A stretch of DNA of 64,000 nt from Crateriforma spongiae (GTDB lineage Bacteria; Planctomycetota; Planctomycetia; Pirellulales; Pirellulaceae). The notes beneath the pieces are model-generated. The model saw only the letters and a list, made by a program, of their open reading frames with translations. It did no database searches and had not been told where the DNA came from. Below are positions 17,791 through 26,541 of the stretch, one piece after another. The stretch spans positions 992,001 through 1,056,000 of the forward strand of contig NZ_JAAXMS010000001.1 of NCBI RefSeq assembly GCF_012290005.1. Direction: 5' to 3'. Position 1 is the first letter of the stretch. Every line of letters begins with the position of its first letter. The translations under genes and the position numbers were made by a program.

Positions 17791-18627
17791 ATGGAATTTG
17801 TCAAAATGCACGGTGCGGGCAACGACTATGTTTATGTCGATTGCTTCGATCAAACCGTGCCGTCGGATCTGCCGGAATTGGCGCGACGCATTTCCCATCG
17901 CCGTTTCGGAGTGGGGGCTGATGGGCTGATTTTGGTTCGTCCCAGCGAACAGGCCGACGCGTGGATGCACATGTTCAACGCTGACGGCAGCGAAAGCGAA
18001 ATGTGTGGCAACGGGATTCGTTGTGTCGCCAAGTTGGTCCAGGACCGCGGGTACGCCAACGCATCGCCGCTGACCATCGAATCGGGGGGCCAGGTTTATA
18101 CGATCCAAACGCAATGCGATGACGACGGAAAGGTTTGTCAGGTCACCGTTGACATGGGCAAGCCGATTCTGCAGCCCGAACGGATACCGACACTGATTTC
18201 GGGCGACCCTCATGTCGTTGACGTGCAAGTGGAAGTCGACGGACGTCGTTTTCCCGTGACCTGTGTTTCGATGGGCAACCCGCACTGTGTCGTGTTCGTT
18301 GATCATGCCGACGACGAATGGGTGCTGAAGATTGGCCCACAGTTGGAAAACGATCCCCGTTTTCCAAAACGTGTAAACGTCGAATTTGTCGAAGTCCTGT
18401 CACCGACCGAAGTCCGACAGCGGACTTGGGAACGGGGCAGCGGCGAAACTTGGGCGTGTGGCACCGGTGCGTCGGCGGTTTGTGTCGCCGGTGTTTTGAC
18501 GGGACGAACCGAACGAACCATCTTGAATCACTTGCTCGGTGGCGACCTGACACTGCGGTGGGATGAAGACAGCGATCATGTGTTCATGACCGGCGGAGCG
18601 ACCGAGGTCTTCCGCGGGACTTGGTGA
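17791..18627 (+). CDS. dapF: Diaminopimelate epimerase
   Basis: Interconverts LL- and meso-diaminopimelate for lysine and peptidoglycan synthesis. The 278-residue protein starts MEFVKMHGAGNDYVYVD, as usual for the family. Both catalytic cysteines are present: C72 in EMCGNGIRC and C223 in ETWACGTGASAVC. A GAAAGG ribosome binding site at 17781-17786 supports the ATG at 17791 rather than the upstream in-frame Met. The finding of dapF fits the now accepted presence of peptidoglycan in planctomycetes. Confidence 0.96.
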   Translation: MEFVKMHGAGNDYVYVDCFDQTVPSDLPELARRISHRRFGVGADGLILVRPSEQADAWMHMFNADGSESEMCGNGIRCVAKLVQDRGYANASPLTIESGGQVYTIQTQCDDDGKVCQVTVDMGKPILQPERIPTLISGDPHVVDVQVEVDGRRFPVTCVSMGNPHCVVFVDHADDEWVLKIGPQLENDPRFPKRVNVEFVEVLSPTEVRQRTWERGSGETWACGTGASAVCVAGVLTGRTERTILNHLLGGDLTLRWDEDSDHVFMTGGATEVFRGTW

Positions 18628-18771
18628 ACGACGGGATCGCCGATGGGATGAAATCGGGGCGGGACGCAAAGCGACGCGGTTTGGTTTAGAATGCGCGCTT
18701 CGCTTGACGTCGCCGCTGCTGCAGCGACCCTTCCTGATTTGCCCCCCCGCACCGATTTCGAGAATTCCGGA

Positions 18772-20340
18772 ATGATGTTCCGACCTGTTGTTTTCACGCT
18801 GTGTTTGTCGGCGTGGTGTCTTGCTTCGTGTTTGTCCAACGGCTTGGTGTTCGCTCAAGGCGATGATTTGCCATCGGTTCAGCAACGTGCCGGAGTCCAG
18901 CCGCGCAACGTCATTTTCATTTTGACCGATGACCATCGCTATGATGCGATGAGTTTCATGGGGCATCCCTTTTTGGAAACCCCGCACTTGGATTCGCTGG
19001 CATCCAACGGTGTTCATCTAAAGAATGCGTTTGTCACGACATCGCTGTGTTCGCCCAGCCGCGCGTCGATTCTGACCGGTCTGTACACCCACAAACACCG
19101 TGTGATCGACAACAACCGTGCCGTTCCCGAGGGCACCTTGTTCTTTCCGCAATACTTGCAACAAGCCGGATACAACACCGGGTTCTTCGGCAAATGGCAC
19201 ATGGGTGGCGGAAACGATGATCCAAGACCGGGCTTTGACCATTGGGTCAGTTTTCGCGGTCAAGGCAACTACCTGCCGCCAGGCCCCAATTACACGTTGA
19301 ACGTCAACGGCGAAAGGGTCAAACAGAAAGGCTATATCACCGACGAACTGACCGATTACGCGTTGGATTGGTTAGATCAACAAAGCGACGATCAACCTTT
19401 CTTTATGTATCTGTCGCACAAGGCGGTTCACGCGAACTTTACCCCAGCCGAGCGTCACCAAGATCGATATGCCGATGCTGACCTAAGCTTTTTGCCTCGT
19501 GGCAAAGACATCACCGCCGAAAACAATTCACCACGATGGGTTCGTGATCAACGCAACAGCTGGCACGGCATCGATTTTTCGTACCACAGTGATCGTGGAC
19601 TGGATTACTTGTATCGGCGTTACTGTGAATCGTTGCTGGCCGTTGACGATAGCGTCGGCCGGGTGTTGCAGCGTTTGAAAGATAAGGGCATCCATGACGA
19701 AACATTGATTGTCTACATGGGCGACAACGGTTTCATGTGGGGGGAACACGGTTTGATTGATAAACGTGTTTCCTACGAAGAATCCATTCGTGTTCCGATG
19801 ATGATGCAGTGTCCCGATCTGTATGACGGCGGCAAGGTTGTCGAACAAGTCATCGGGAACATTGATGTCGGCCCGACGATCATGCATGCCGCCGGGTTGA
19901 CGACCCCCGAATACATGGATGGTCGCAGTTTCTTGGAATTGCCGAATGATGCGGATCAGCCGTGGCGTGACTACTTCTTGTACGTGTATTACTGGGAAAA
20001 GAACTTTCCCCAATCACCGACGCAATTCGCGTTGCGAGGGGATCGATTCAAATACATCACGTATTACGGATTGTGGGATACCGACGAACTGTACGATTTG
20101 TCAAAGGACCCGAAGGAAACCCAGAACTTGATCCATGATCCTGAATATCAAAACGTGGTTCAGGAAATGGAAAACCAGCTGTATTCCATGCTTGGTCAGG
20201 CCGGCGGGATGGACATTCCGATGAATCAGCCCGCGGGCAGAAGCCAGAACAAGCGTTGGGACGACCGCGGCGGGAATGATGCAGCGGCGTTTCCCAAGGC
20301 GATGGTCGTGGACGAACCGATCAACCGCCAGGCGAAGTAG
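18772..20340 (+). CDS. Exported Cys-type sulfatase (S1 family)
   Basis: Hydrolyses sulfate esters, probably on algal polysaccharides. The 522-residue protein has a signal peptide (FTLCLSAWCLASCLSNGLVFAQ). It then has the alkaline-phosphatase-fold start NVIFILTDDHRYDAMSF with two metal Asp. The formylglycine motif is C93-S-P-S-R followed by ASILTG. Further conserved blocks are GKWHMGG, YMGDNGFMWGEHGL and the C-terminal ELYDLSKDPKETQNL. The Cys must be converted by a sulfatase-maturing enzyme encoded elsewhere. Such sulfatases occur in very high numbers in marine Pirellulaceae. The substrate cannot be fixed from sequence. The start could also be the next codon (ATG at 18775). Confidence 0.93.
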   Translation: MMFRPVVFTLCLSAWCLASCLSNGLVFAQGDDLPSVQQRAGVQPRNVIFILTDDHRYDAMSFMGHPFLETPHLDSLASNGVHLKNAFVTTSLCSPSRASILTGLYTHKHRVIDNNRAVPEGTLFFPQYLQQAGYNTGFFGKWHMGGGNDDPRPGFDHWVSFRGQGNYLPPGPNYTLNVNGERVKQKGYITDELTDYALDWLDQQSDDQPFFMYLSHKAVHANFTPAERHQDRYADADLSFLPRGKDITAENNSPRWVRDQRNSWHGIDFSYHSDRGLDYLYRRYCESLLAVDDSVGRVLQRLKDKGIHDETLIVYMGDNGFMWGEHGLIDKRVSYEESIRVPMMMQCPDLYDGGKVVEQVIGNIDVGPTIMHAAGLTTPEYMDGRSFLELPNDADQPWRDYFLYVYYWEKNFPQSPTQFALRGDRFKYITYYGLWDTDELYDLSKDPKETQNLIHDPEYQNVVQEMENQLYSMLGQAGGMDIPMNQPAGRSQNKRWDDRGGNDAAAFPKAMVVDEPINRQAK

Positions 20341-20401
20341 TTCGGCCCGCAACGCCGACGTGCTCCCATTGATATTGTCAACTTCCAGAAAGAATGAATC
20401 G

Positions 20402-21769
20402 ATGAAGTGGATGCTGCGCGGCGTTTCGGCCGCGACGATCATGTTGTTGGTCTCCGGCGGAGATCATGCCGCTTTGCCCGCTGCGGAACCCTCCGGCAGC
20501 GCGGCCAAGGCGGCTTGGTGGCCACAGTTCCGCGGGCCGAGTGGTGACGGCGTCGCGATGCAACAGAATCCGCCCGTCGAATTCGGTGGCGAAACAACGT
20601 CGCTTTGGCGGACGGAGCTTGTCGGCAAAGGTTGGTCGTCACCAGTCGTTGCCGATGGAGTGGTTTGGATGACCACCGCGGTGGAACGTCAGCCGACCGA
20701 AGAAGAACGCTTGGAGTTGCTGCGAAAAACGGACAACGATGAAAAGAAGTTTCGCACCCTTGCGATCGCTGCTTCGATCAAATTGAAATTGTTGGCCGTC
20801 GATTTGCAGTCGGGCAGTCTGACCAAGACGATCGACCTGACCACGGTTCAGCAACCTGACGCGATTCACTCGCTGAACAGTTACGCGTCACCGACGCCCG
20901 TGATCGACGGCGGTTCCGTTTTTTGCCACTTCGGCACGTTTGGCACCTTTTGCATTGACCGTGACAGTGGCGACGTCGTGTGGTCACGAGTCTTGCCGCT
21001 GAAGCATGCGGTCGGACCCGGCAGTTCGCCAATGGTGTACGACGACAAACTGATCCTGATCCAAGACGGGATGGAGCAGCAGTATGTTGTGGCACTGGAC
21101 AAAGCGACCGGCGAAACCATTTGGAAGGCCGATCGTCCGCCGATGCGGGCCAGCAATGGTGACCAGCGAAAATCCTATTGCACTCCCATCGCGATTGAAG
21201 ATTCCAAGGGACGTGATCAACTGATCTGCATGGGCGCCCAATGGATGATTTCGTTGGACCCGTCCAGCGGTAAAGAAATCTGGCGCGTGGATCACGGCAG
21301 CGGGTTTTCGGTTGTGCCGCGTCCGGTGGTGCATCAGGATCTGGTGATCTTTGCCACCGGCTTTGGCAGCAAAGAATTGTGGGCGGTCGATGTGACCGGT
21401 AACGGCGACGTCAGCAACACGCACGTCCGCTGGACGGTGTCACGGGGTGTGCCGACCAAGCCGTCGCCGTTGTTGTTAGATGGGCTGCTTTACATCGTCG
21501 ATGATTCCGGCGTGGCTTCCTGTTTTGCCGCCGAAGACGGCAGCGTTGTTTGGAAGAAACGGCTGGGAGGCAATTTTTCGGCTTCACCGCTGTTGGCCGG
21601 TGGCCGAATCTACTTTGCCAACCACGATGGTGACGTCTTCGTCGTCCGTCCGGGCGAAGAATTCGACTTGGTCCAAGAAAATCACTTGGGCGAACAGATC
21701 ATGGCGTCGCCGGTGGCGGTGGACGATTCGCTGCTGATTCGCACCGATCAAGCGATCTATCGCTTTTGA
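20402..21769 (+). CDS. Exported PQQ-like (BamB-like) beta-propeller protein
   Basis: A 455-residue protein with a signal peptide and then the WWPQFRGPSGDGVA block characteristic of planctomycete PQQ-like repeat proteins. The repeats have the W-x-x-x-L...SSPVVADGVVW and ASPLLAGGRIYFANHDGDVFV pattern of BamB-like propellers. No catalytic dehydrogenase residues are evident, so a role as a scaffold or oxidoreductase-like binding protein is open. It lies 61 bases after the sulfatase and may be co-transcribed with it. It is convergent with the GT4 gene. Confidence 0.85.
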   Translation: MKWMLRGVSAATIMLLVSGGDHAALPAAEPSGSAAKAAWWPQFRGPSGDGVAMQQNPPVEFGGETTSLWRTELVGKGWSSPVVADGVVWMTTAVERQPTEEERLELLRKTDNDEKKFRTLAIAASIKLKLLAVDLQSGSLTKTIDLTTVQQPDAIHSLNSYASPTPVIDGGSVFCHFGTFGTFCIDRDSGDVVWSRVLPLKHAVGPGSSPMVYDDKLILIQDGMEQQYVVALDKATGETIWKADRPPMRASNGDQRKSYCTPIAIEDSKGRDQLICMGAQWMISLDPSSGKEIWRVDHGSGFSVVPRPVVHQDLVIFATGFGSKELWAVDVTGNGDVSNTHVRWTVSRGVPTKPSPLLLDGLLYIVDDSGVASCFAAEDGSVVWKKRLGGNFSASPLLAGGRIYFANHDGDVFVVRPGEEFDLVQENHLGEQIMASPVAVDDSLLIRTDQAIYRF

Positions 21770-21853
21770 ATCTATTCGGTCGAATTTCGCTGGCCGTCGG
21801 CGGCGACGGTATGCGTAAGTCGTGCAATTCGATGGTGCGATCGATTGATGGAT

Positions 21854-23065
21854 TTAATCGATGTCCAGCACACGTCGGTAAACATCGGCGACCCCATTGC
21901 TCATGGCCAAGTCCGAAAACTGCCGACCGTGACGTTGATAGGCGGCTTCGGACATAGCGGTCCAGTCATGGCGACCGGTGACCAATTCGGTGATCTTGTC
22001 CGCTAGGCTTTCGGCATTTCCGGCTTCGGCCAGCAAGCCTTCGACACCATCGGTGATCGCTTCGGGGGTGCCTTCGACGTGCGTCGCGATCACCGGAACC
22101 GCTGCGGCCATTGCTTCCAGTACGACCATGGGCAGCCCTTCGCCGAAAAGGCTTGGCAATAGCATGGCGTCCAATTGCGATAGCGCCGCGGGGACGTCAT
22201 CGGTGAAGCCCACCCACTGGACGTTGTCGCCCAGATTCAAGCCATCGGCTTGCTGTTTGACTTGGCGTTCGTATTCCGGTGTCTCAAACGGACCGATGCA
22301 CCGGAGCACGACATCGTGGCCTGACTGTCGCAACAGAGCCAACGCGTCCAACGCGACCTCCACGCCTTTTCGCGGCCGCATCAACGCGATCATGCCGATC
22401 GTCCATCGCTGTCCGACACTTGGAAAACGTTCCCGACGCGGTCGGATGCCGGGCACGCCGTTGTGGACCACGCTGATGCGATCGTCGGCGATGCCACCGG
22501 CCCGGCAATGGTCTCGCAGGCTTTCGGACACGGTGATCAGGTGATCGGCGCTACGCAAAGCGGCCTTTTCGGTCCACGCGTTGATCCGATTCAGCCAAGG
22601 TCGATCGGAATCACGCGATGCTGGGCTGTGCACGTGATACACCCAGGGACGCGACGTCAAACGCGACACGATCGCCGCCAACAACGCGGTCCGCGGTGTG
22701 TGGGCATGCAGCAATTCGTATCCGTGATCTTTGACCAGTGTCGCGATTCGACCCGTCACGGCCATGTCGAATCGGCCCGACATCGGAACGTCGAAAGCGC
22801 TGCCCCATGCCCCGCGTTTTTCATGCAGCATTTCAGAAAAGCGACCTGGTTTGACGCATGCGAAATCGGCAAAGAATCCGTGCGACGGCAGGCATCGTCC
22901 CAAGTGCGATTGGACACGTTCGGCACCGGCAAAGTGTTCGCCGTTGACCAAGTGCAAAACCTTGGTGGTCCGCATCGCCACCGGCGTTTTGGCTTTGGGC
23001 GTCGCCATGACTGCGACCGGGCCGACGGTTGCTTCGATTGATGTGGGAACCATGGGCGTAAGCAT
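21854..23065 (-). CDS. GT4-family glycosyltransferase
   Basis: A 403-residue nucleotide-sugar transferase with the GT-B fold. The acceptor domain starts at about residue 34 with KVLHLVNGEHFAGAERV (glycine-rich loop plus GAE). The donor domain carries VVHNGV, GMIALMRPRKGVEVALDAL and the E-x7-E motif in FGEGLPMVVLEAMAAAVPVIAT. This pattern is typical of envelope or exopolysaccharide assembly enzymes. The sugar and acceptor are unknown. The first 30 residues are not conserved in appearance, so a start at the internal ATG (MRTTKVLHLVNG) is possible. Confidence 0.88.
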   Translation of the reverse strand: MLTPMVPTSIEATVGPVAVMATPKAKTPVAMRTTKVLHLVNGEHFAGAERVQSHLGRCLPSHGFFADFACVKPGRFSEMLHEKRGAWGSAFDVPMSGRFDMAVTGRIATLVKDHGYELLHAHTPRTALLAAIVSRLTSRPWVYHVHSPASRDSDRPWLNRINAWTEKAALRSADHLITVSESLRDHCRAGGIADDRISVVHNGVPGIRPRRERFPSVGQRWTIGMIALMRPRKGVEVALDALALLRQSGHDVVLRCIGPFETPEYERQVKQQADGLNLGDNVQWVGFTDDVPAALSQLDAMLLPSLFGEGLPMVVLEAMAAAVPVIATHVEGTPEAITDGVEGLLAEAGNAESLADKITELVTGRHDWTAMSEAAYQRHGRQFSDLAMSNGVADVYRRVLDID

Positions 23066-23448
23066 CGGGCGTGTCCTGCGAAAACGCGGGTGTACAGACG
23101 GCAGATCGGACCGCGGGCGGGTGTCGTTACTGGTTTTGTCTGACCAGGTGACTGTCTAATCTTTGCTTGCCACTTGGTAACGTGACCTGTCACCGTCACC
23201 GCCGGGCCTGTGACCGGGGATCGTCTTGTTCGACTTTGCGGATTGTGCCGGTCGATCCGAAGCCGTGGTCGCCGGCAAATTCGGCCGACCGTGTTTGGCG
23301 GGCGGTGGAACTGGATTTGGCCCGTCTACGTCATCCGGCCGGCTTGGTTTAAGCTGACGCGTCCCCGGCGATACCGTTCGGTGTTCTGATGGAGCGCCGT
23401 CGGCCAATTTTCCCCGTTCAATCCCCCTGTTTGTGACGAAGCATCCCC
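23066..23448. promoter_or_regulatory. Divergent regulatory region with clustered GTGAC half-sites
   Basis: The 383-base spacer between the GT4 gene and leuB holds five GTGAC pentamers within 67 bases: plus strand at 23148-23152, 23182-23186 and 23210-23214, and minus strand at 23189-23193 and 23195-23199. The pair 23182-23193 forms the inverted repeat GTGAC-CT-GTCAC. This looks like an operator array for an unidentified regulator. No gene is visible in the spacer. Confidence 0.35.
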
Positions 23449-24519
23449 TTGAAAGCCAACCTTGTCTTGTTGCCCGGCGATGGCATCGGGCCGGAAATCG
23501 TGGAATCGGCCAAGAGCGTTTTGGAAGTGGTCGCCAAGCGGTTTGGCCATGAATTCCAGTACACCAGTTGTCTGATCGGTGGGATCGCCATCGATGAAAC
23601 CGGCGATCCTCTGCCTCAGGACACCGTGGACGCTTGCCGGCAAAGCGATGCGATTCTGCTGGGCGCCGTTGGTGGACCCAAATGGGACGACCCCAATGCC
23701 AAGACACGCCCCGAAGCCGGGTTGTTGCGGATCCGCAAGGAACTGGGGCTGTTCGCCAACCTGCGTCCGATCAAGATGTTCGATCAATTGGCCGACGCTT
23801 CACCGCTGCGGCCCGACATCATCAAAGGAACGGACATTCTGTTCTTCCGCGAATTGACCGGCGGGATCTATTTCGGCCAGTCGGGCAGCGGAGAAGTCGA
23901 TGGACACGAATCGGCCTATCAATCGATGGTCTACAGCGTTCCGGAAGTGGAGCGTATTGTTCGCTTGGCCGCCAAAGCGGCTCAGGGTCGCGACAACCGC
24001 TTGACCAGTGTCGACAAGGCCAACGTGTTGGAACCCAGCCGGCTTTGGCGTCGTACCGCCGCACGCGTGATGGCTGATGAATTTCCCGAGGTGCAGTACG
24101 ACGTCGTCTTGGTCGACGCGATGGCGATGCACTTGATCAATCGTCCGGCCGATTTTGACGTCGTGGTGACCGGGAACATGTTCGGTGACATTTTGACCGA
24201 CGAAGCATCGATGTTGCCGGGTTCGCTGGGCATGTTGCCCAGTGCTTCGCTGGGCGATGGTGGTCCCGGATTGTACGAACCGATCCACGGCAGCGCACCG
24301 GACATCGCCGGCAAAGGCATCGCCAATCCGCTGGCGACGATTCTGGCGTCCGCCATGTTGCTGCGTCATTCGTTGGACTTGAATGAAGAAGCCGCGGCGG
24401 TCGAATCCGCCGTTCAGGAAGTCCTGGCCGACGGATTGCGGACCGCGGATATCGCCCGCGGAGGTGATTCGGTCAGCACCGAAGTCATGGGCCAGGCGGT
24501 CACGGCCAAGTTGGCCTAA
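23449..24519 (+). CDS. leuB: 3-Isopropylmalate dehydrogenase
   Basis: NAD-dependent oxidative decarboxylation of 3-isopropylmalate in leucine synthesis. The 356-residue protein starts with [21 protein letters not shown]. An in-frame stop lies 15 bases further upstream, so no longer form is possible. Landmarks are [32 protein letters not shown] (substrate Arg/Tyr region), the metal-binding DAMAMHL region and [24 protein letters not shown]. The NAD-specific [14 protein letters not shown] segment is intact. It stands alone, with no leuCD genes adjacent. Confidence 0.96.
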   Translation: MKANLVLLPGDGIGPEIVESAKSVLEVVAKRFGHEFQYTSCLIGGIAIDETGDPLPQDTVDACRQSDAILLGAVGGPKWDDPNAKTRPEAGLLRIRKELGLFANLRPIKMFDQLADASPLRPDIIKGTDILFFRELTGGIYFGQSGSGEVDGHESAYQSMVYSVPEVERIVRLAAKAAQGRDNRLTSVDKANVLEPSRLWRRTAARVMADEFPEVQYDVVLVDAMAMHLINRPADFDVVVTGNMFGDILTDEASMLPGSLGMLPSASLGDGGPGLYEPIHGSAPDIAGKGIANPLATILASAMLLRHSLDLNEEAAAVESAVQEVLADGLRTADIARGGDSVSTEVMGQAVTAKLA

Positions 24520-24641
24520 CGCCGCCGACTGACCATGGGTTCGCATACGGCGGCGTGACCAGCGGGGGCGCCGCGATCTGATTCAGTTTGCGATTTTGAA
24601 TTCGCCCCAGACGTCATTGGACCGCAGGGCACAGGTGGATC

Positions 24642-25685
24642 ATGACGAATTTTGCCGCCACGGTTTCGATGCCGGCGACTCCGGTGCAACAGGCTGCCCA
24701 GTCGGCATCGCTGACCCCGACGTATTTGTTGCTGGCCTTGATTCTGGGAACGCTGGGGATCGCCAGTGTCGTCGGATGGTTCTTGTCACGCCGTGAAAAA
24801 CTGGGTGTCGAAAACACCTTAATCACGCGGTTCAACTACAAGATCCGTGTGTGGTGGATGATGCTGGCGATCTTTGCGATCGGGCTGTTGCTTCACCGCA
24901 TCGGGGTCGTCGTGCTGTTCTTTTTGGTGTCGTTTTGGGCATTACGAGAATTCATCACCATGACGCCGACACGTCGTGGAGATCACCGGACGTTGTTTTG
25001 GATCTTTTTCATCTTCACCCCACTGCAATACATCCTGATCGGGCTGGGCAGCGGTTATTACGACTACTACAGCATCGTCATTCCCGTTTACGCCAGCCTG
25101 TTCATTCCCGCTCGGGCCGCGATCGCGGGTGATTACAAGCGATTCCTGGAACGCAGTGCCAAGATTCAATCAGGGCTGCTGATTTGTGTTTACTCGCTAA
25201 GCCACGCACCGGCGTTGTTGGACCTGGAATTGGTGCGGACACCGATCCGCAGCGGTGCCGAAAAAATTCCGTGGGAAGGCAACAACCTGAGCGTGATGAT
25301 CTTCTTCGTTCTGATCGCCCAACTGTCGTTGGTGATGGAGCGTGCCTGGAGCGTGTTTGCCGGGCGAACGGTGATCGCCGAAAAGATCAACGCGTCCAGA
25401 ACTTGGGAAGGCGTCCTGGGGTCGATCGTCAGCACGGGTATCATTGCCGCCGCCCTGTCGTGGGCCACGCCGTTTTACCCATGGGAAGCCGGTGTGATGG
25501 GCGGCGTCGTCACGATCATGGCCAGCGCGGGAACGTTGACGATGAGTGCGATCAAACGCGACCGCGGGGTCAAGGACACGGGAACGCTGGTCCAGGGGCA
25601 CGCGGGAGTGTTGGACCAGATCGACAACATCTGCTTTGCAGCGCCGATTTTCTTTCACGTCACGCGTTTCTTCTTCACCGCTTGA
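24642..25685 (+). CDS. cdsA: Phosphatidate cytidylyltransferase (CdsA type)
   Basis: Makes CDP-diacylglycerol from phosphatidate and CTP for phospholipid synthesis in the cytoplasmic membrane. The 347-residue protein has about eight hydrophobic helices. Near the C-terminus is the CDS signature SAIKRDRGVKDTGTLVQGHAGVLDQID in place of the usual S-x-x-K-R-x-x-x-x-K-D-x-G-x-x-x-P-G-H-G-G-x-x-D-R-x-D. The R of D-R-x-D is Gln here. The RTWEGVLGS block (for K-T-W-E-G) is also present. It lies between leuB and tatD on one strand. Confidence 0.9.
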   Translation: MTNFAATVSMPATPVQQAAQSASLTPTYLLLALILGTLGIASVVGWFLSRREKLGVENTLITRFNYKIRVWWMMLAIFAIGLLLHRIGVVVLFFLVSFWALREFITMTPTRRGDHRTLFWIFFIFTPLQYILIGLGSGYYDYYSIVIPVYASLFIPARAAIAGDYKRFLERSAKIQSGLLICVYSLSHAPALLDLELVRTPIRSGAEKIPWEGNNLSVMIFFVLIAQLSLVMERAWSVFAGRTVIAEKINASRTWEGVLGSIVSTGIIAAALSWATPFYPWEAGVMGGVVTIMASAGTLTMSAIKRDRGVKDTGTLVQGHAGVLDQIDNICFAAPIFFHVTRFFFTA

Positions 25686-25739
25686 TCACGACCCAAGCCG
25701 AAAACCCCTCGAACCGAATCCCGTTTCCGCGAAACGATC

Positions 25740-26519
25740 ATGACGTTGACCCTGTTTGACACCCACGCGCACCTGAACATCGACGATTTCGCCGACAACG
25801 TTGACCAGGTGGTCGATCGCGCGAAACAGGTCGGGCTGGTCGGCATCGCCGTGATCGGCATTGATCGTCCGACCAGTGTGCGTGCGGTCGAATTGGCCGC
25901 GGCGTATCCCGATTTTTTGTACGCCGTCGTGGGAATCCAGCCGAACTCGGTGGCTTCGGCGGCCGAAGGCGATTGGCAGTTTGTCGCCGATCTAGCCGGC
26001 AGTCCCGGGGTGCGGGCGATCGGCGAAACCGGTTTGGATTGCTATTGGGACGACACGCCCATCGACGACCAAAAGGTCTATTTTGATCGGCACATGGATT
26101 TGTGCCTGCAGACGGGCTTGCCGATGGTGATTCACATGCGTGAGAGCTGTGAACTGATTTTGCAGCAGATGCAAAGCCGTTCCAAATTACCCGCCGGCGT
26201 GATGCACTCGTTCACCGGAACCATCGACCAAGCACGACAGTGTTTGGATCTTGGAATGATGATCAGCTTTGCAGGTATGGTCACGTTTAAGAAAAGCCAC
26301 GACCTACGCGAAGTCGCCGCGATGGTCCCGGAGGACCGGTTGTTGGTCGAAACTGATTCGCCGTACCTCAGTCCAGAGCCGCTGCGGGGGAAACGCCCCA
26401 ACGAACCGGCCCGCGTTGAACATACGCTGCGGTGTTTGGCTGATGTGCGCGGTGTTGCACCGGAGCACTTGGCGGATGCGACCACGGCGAATGCGAAGCG
26501 ATTCTTTCAGCTTCGTTGA
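25740..26519 (+). CDS. tatD: TatD-family metal-dependent hydrolase / DNase
   Basis: A 259-residue TIM-barrel hydrolase. All metal-binding blocks are present: DTHAHLN (HxH), IGETGLD (Glu), VIHMRES (His), MHSFTGT (His) and VETDSPYLSPEP (Asp). The family acts as 3'-5' deoxyribonucleases in DNA repair and turnover. It starts 54 bases after cdsA and is convergent with mutS, 22 bases apart. Confidence 0.93.
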   Translation: MTLTLFDTHAHLNIDDFADNVDQVVDRAKQVGLVGIAVIGIDRPTSVRAVELAAAYPDFLYAVVGIQPNSVASAAEGDWQFVADLAGSPGVRAIGETGLDCYWDDTPIDDQKVYFDRHMDLCLQTGLPMVIHMRESCELILQQMQSRSKLPAGVMHSFTGTIDQARQCLDLGMMISFAGMVTFKKSHDLREVAAMVPEDRLLVETDSPYLSPEPLRGKRPNEPARVEHTLRCLADVRGVAPEHLADATTANAKRFFQLR

Positions 26520-26541
26520 TCGACCGCTTTTGTTCTTCGAT

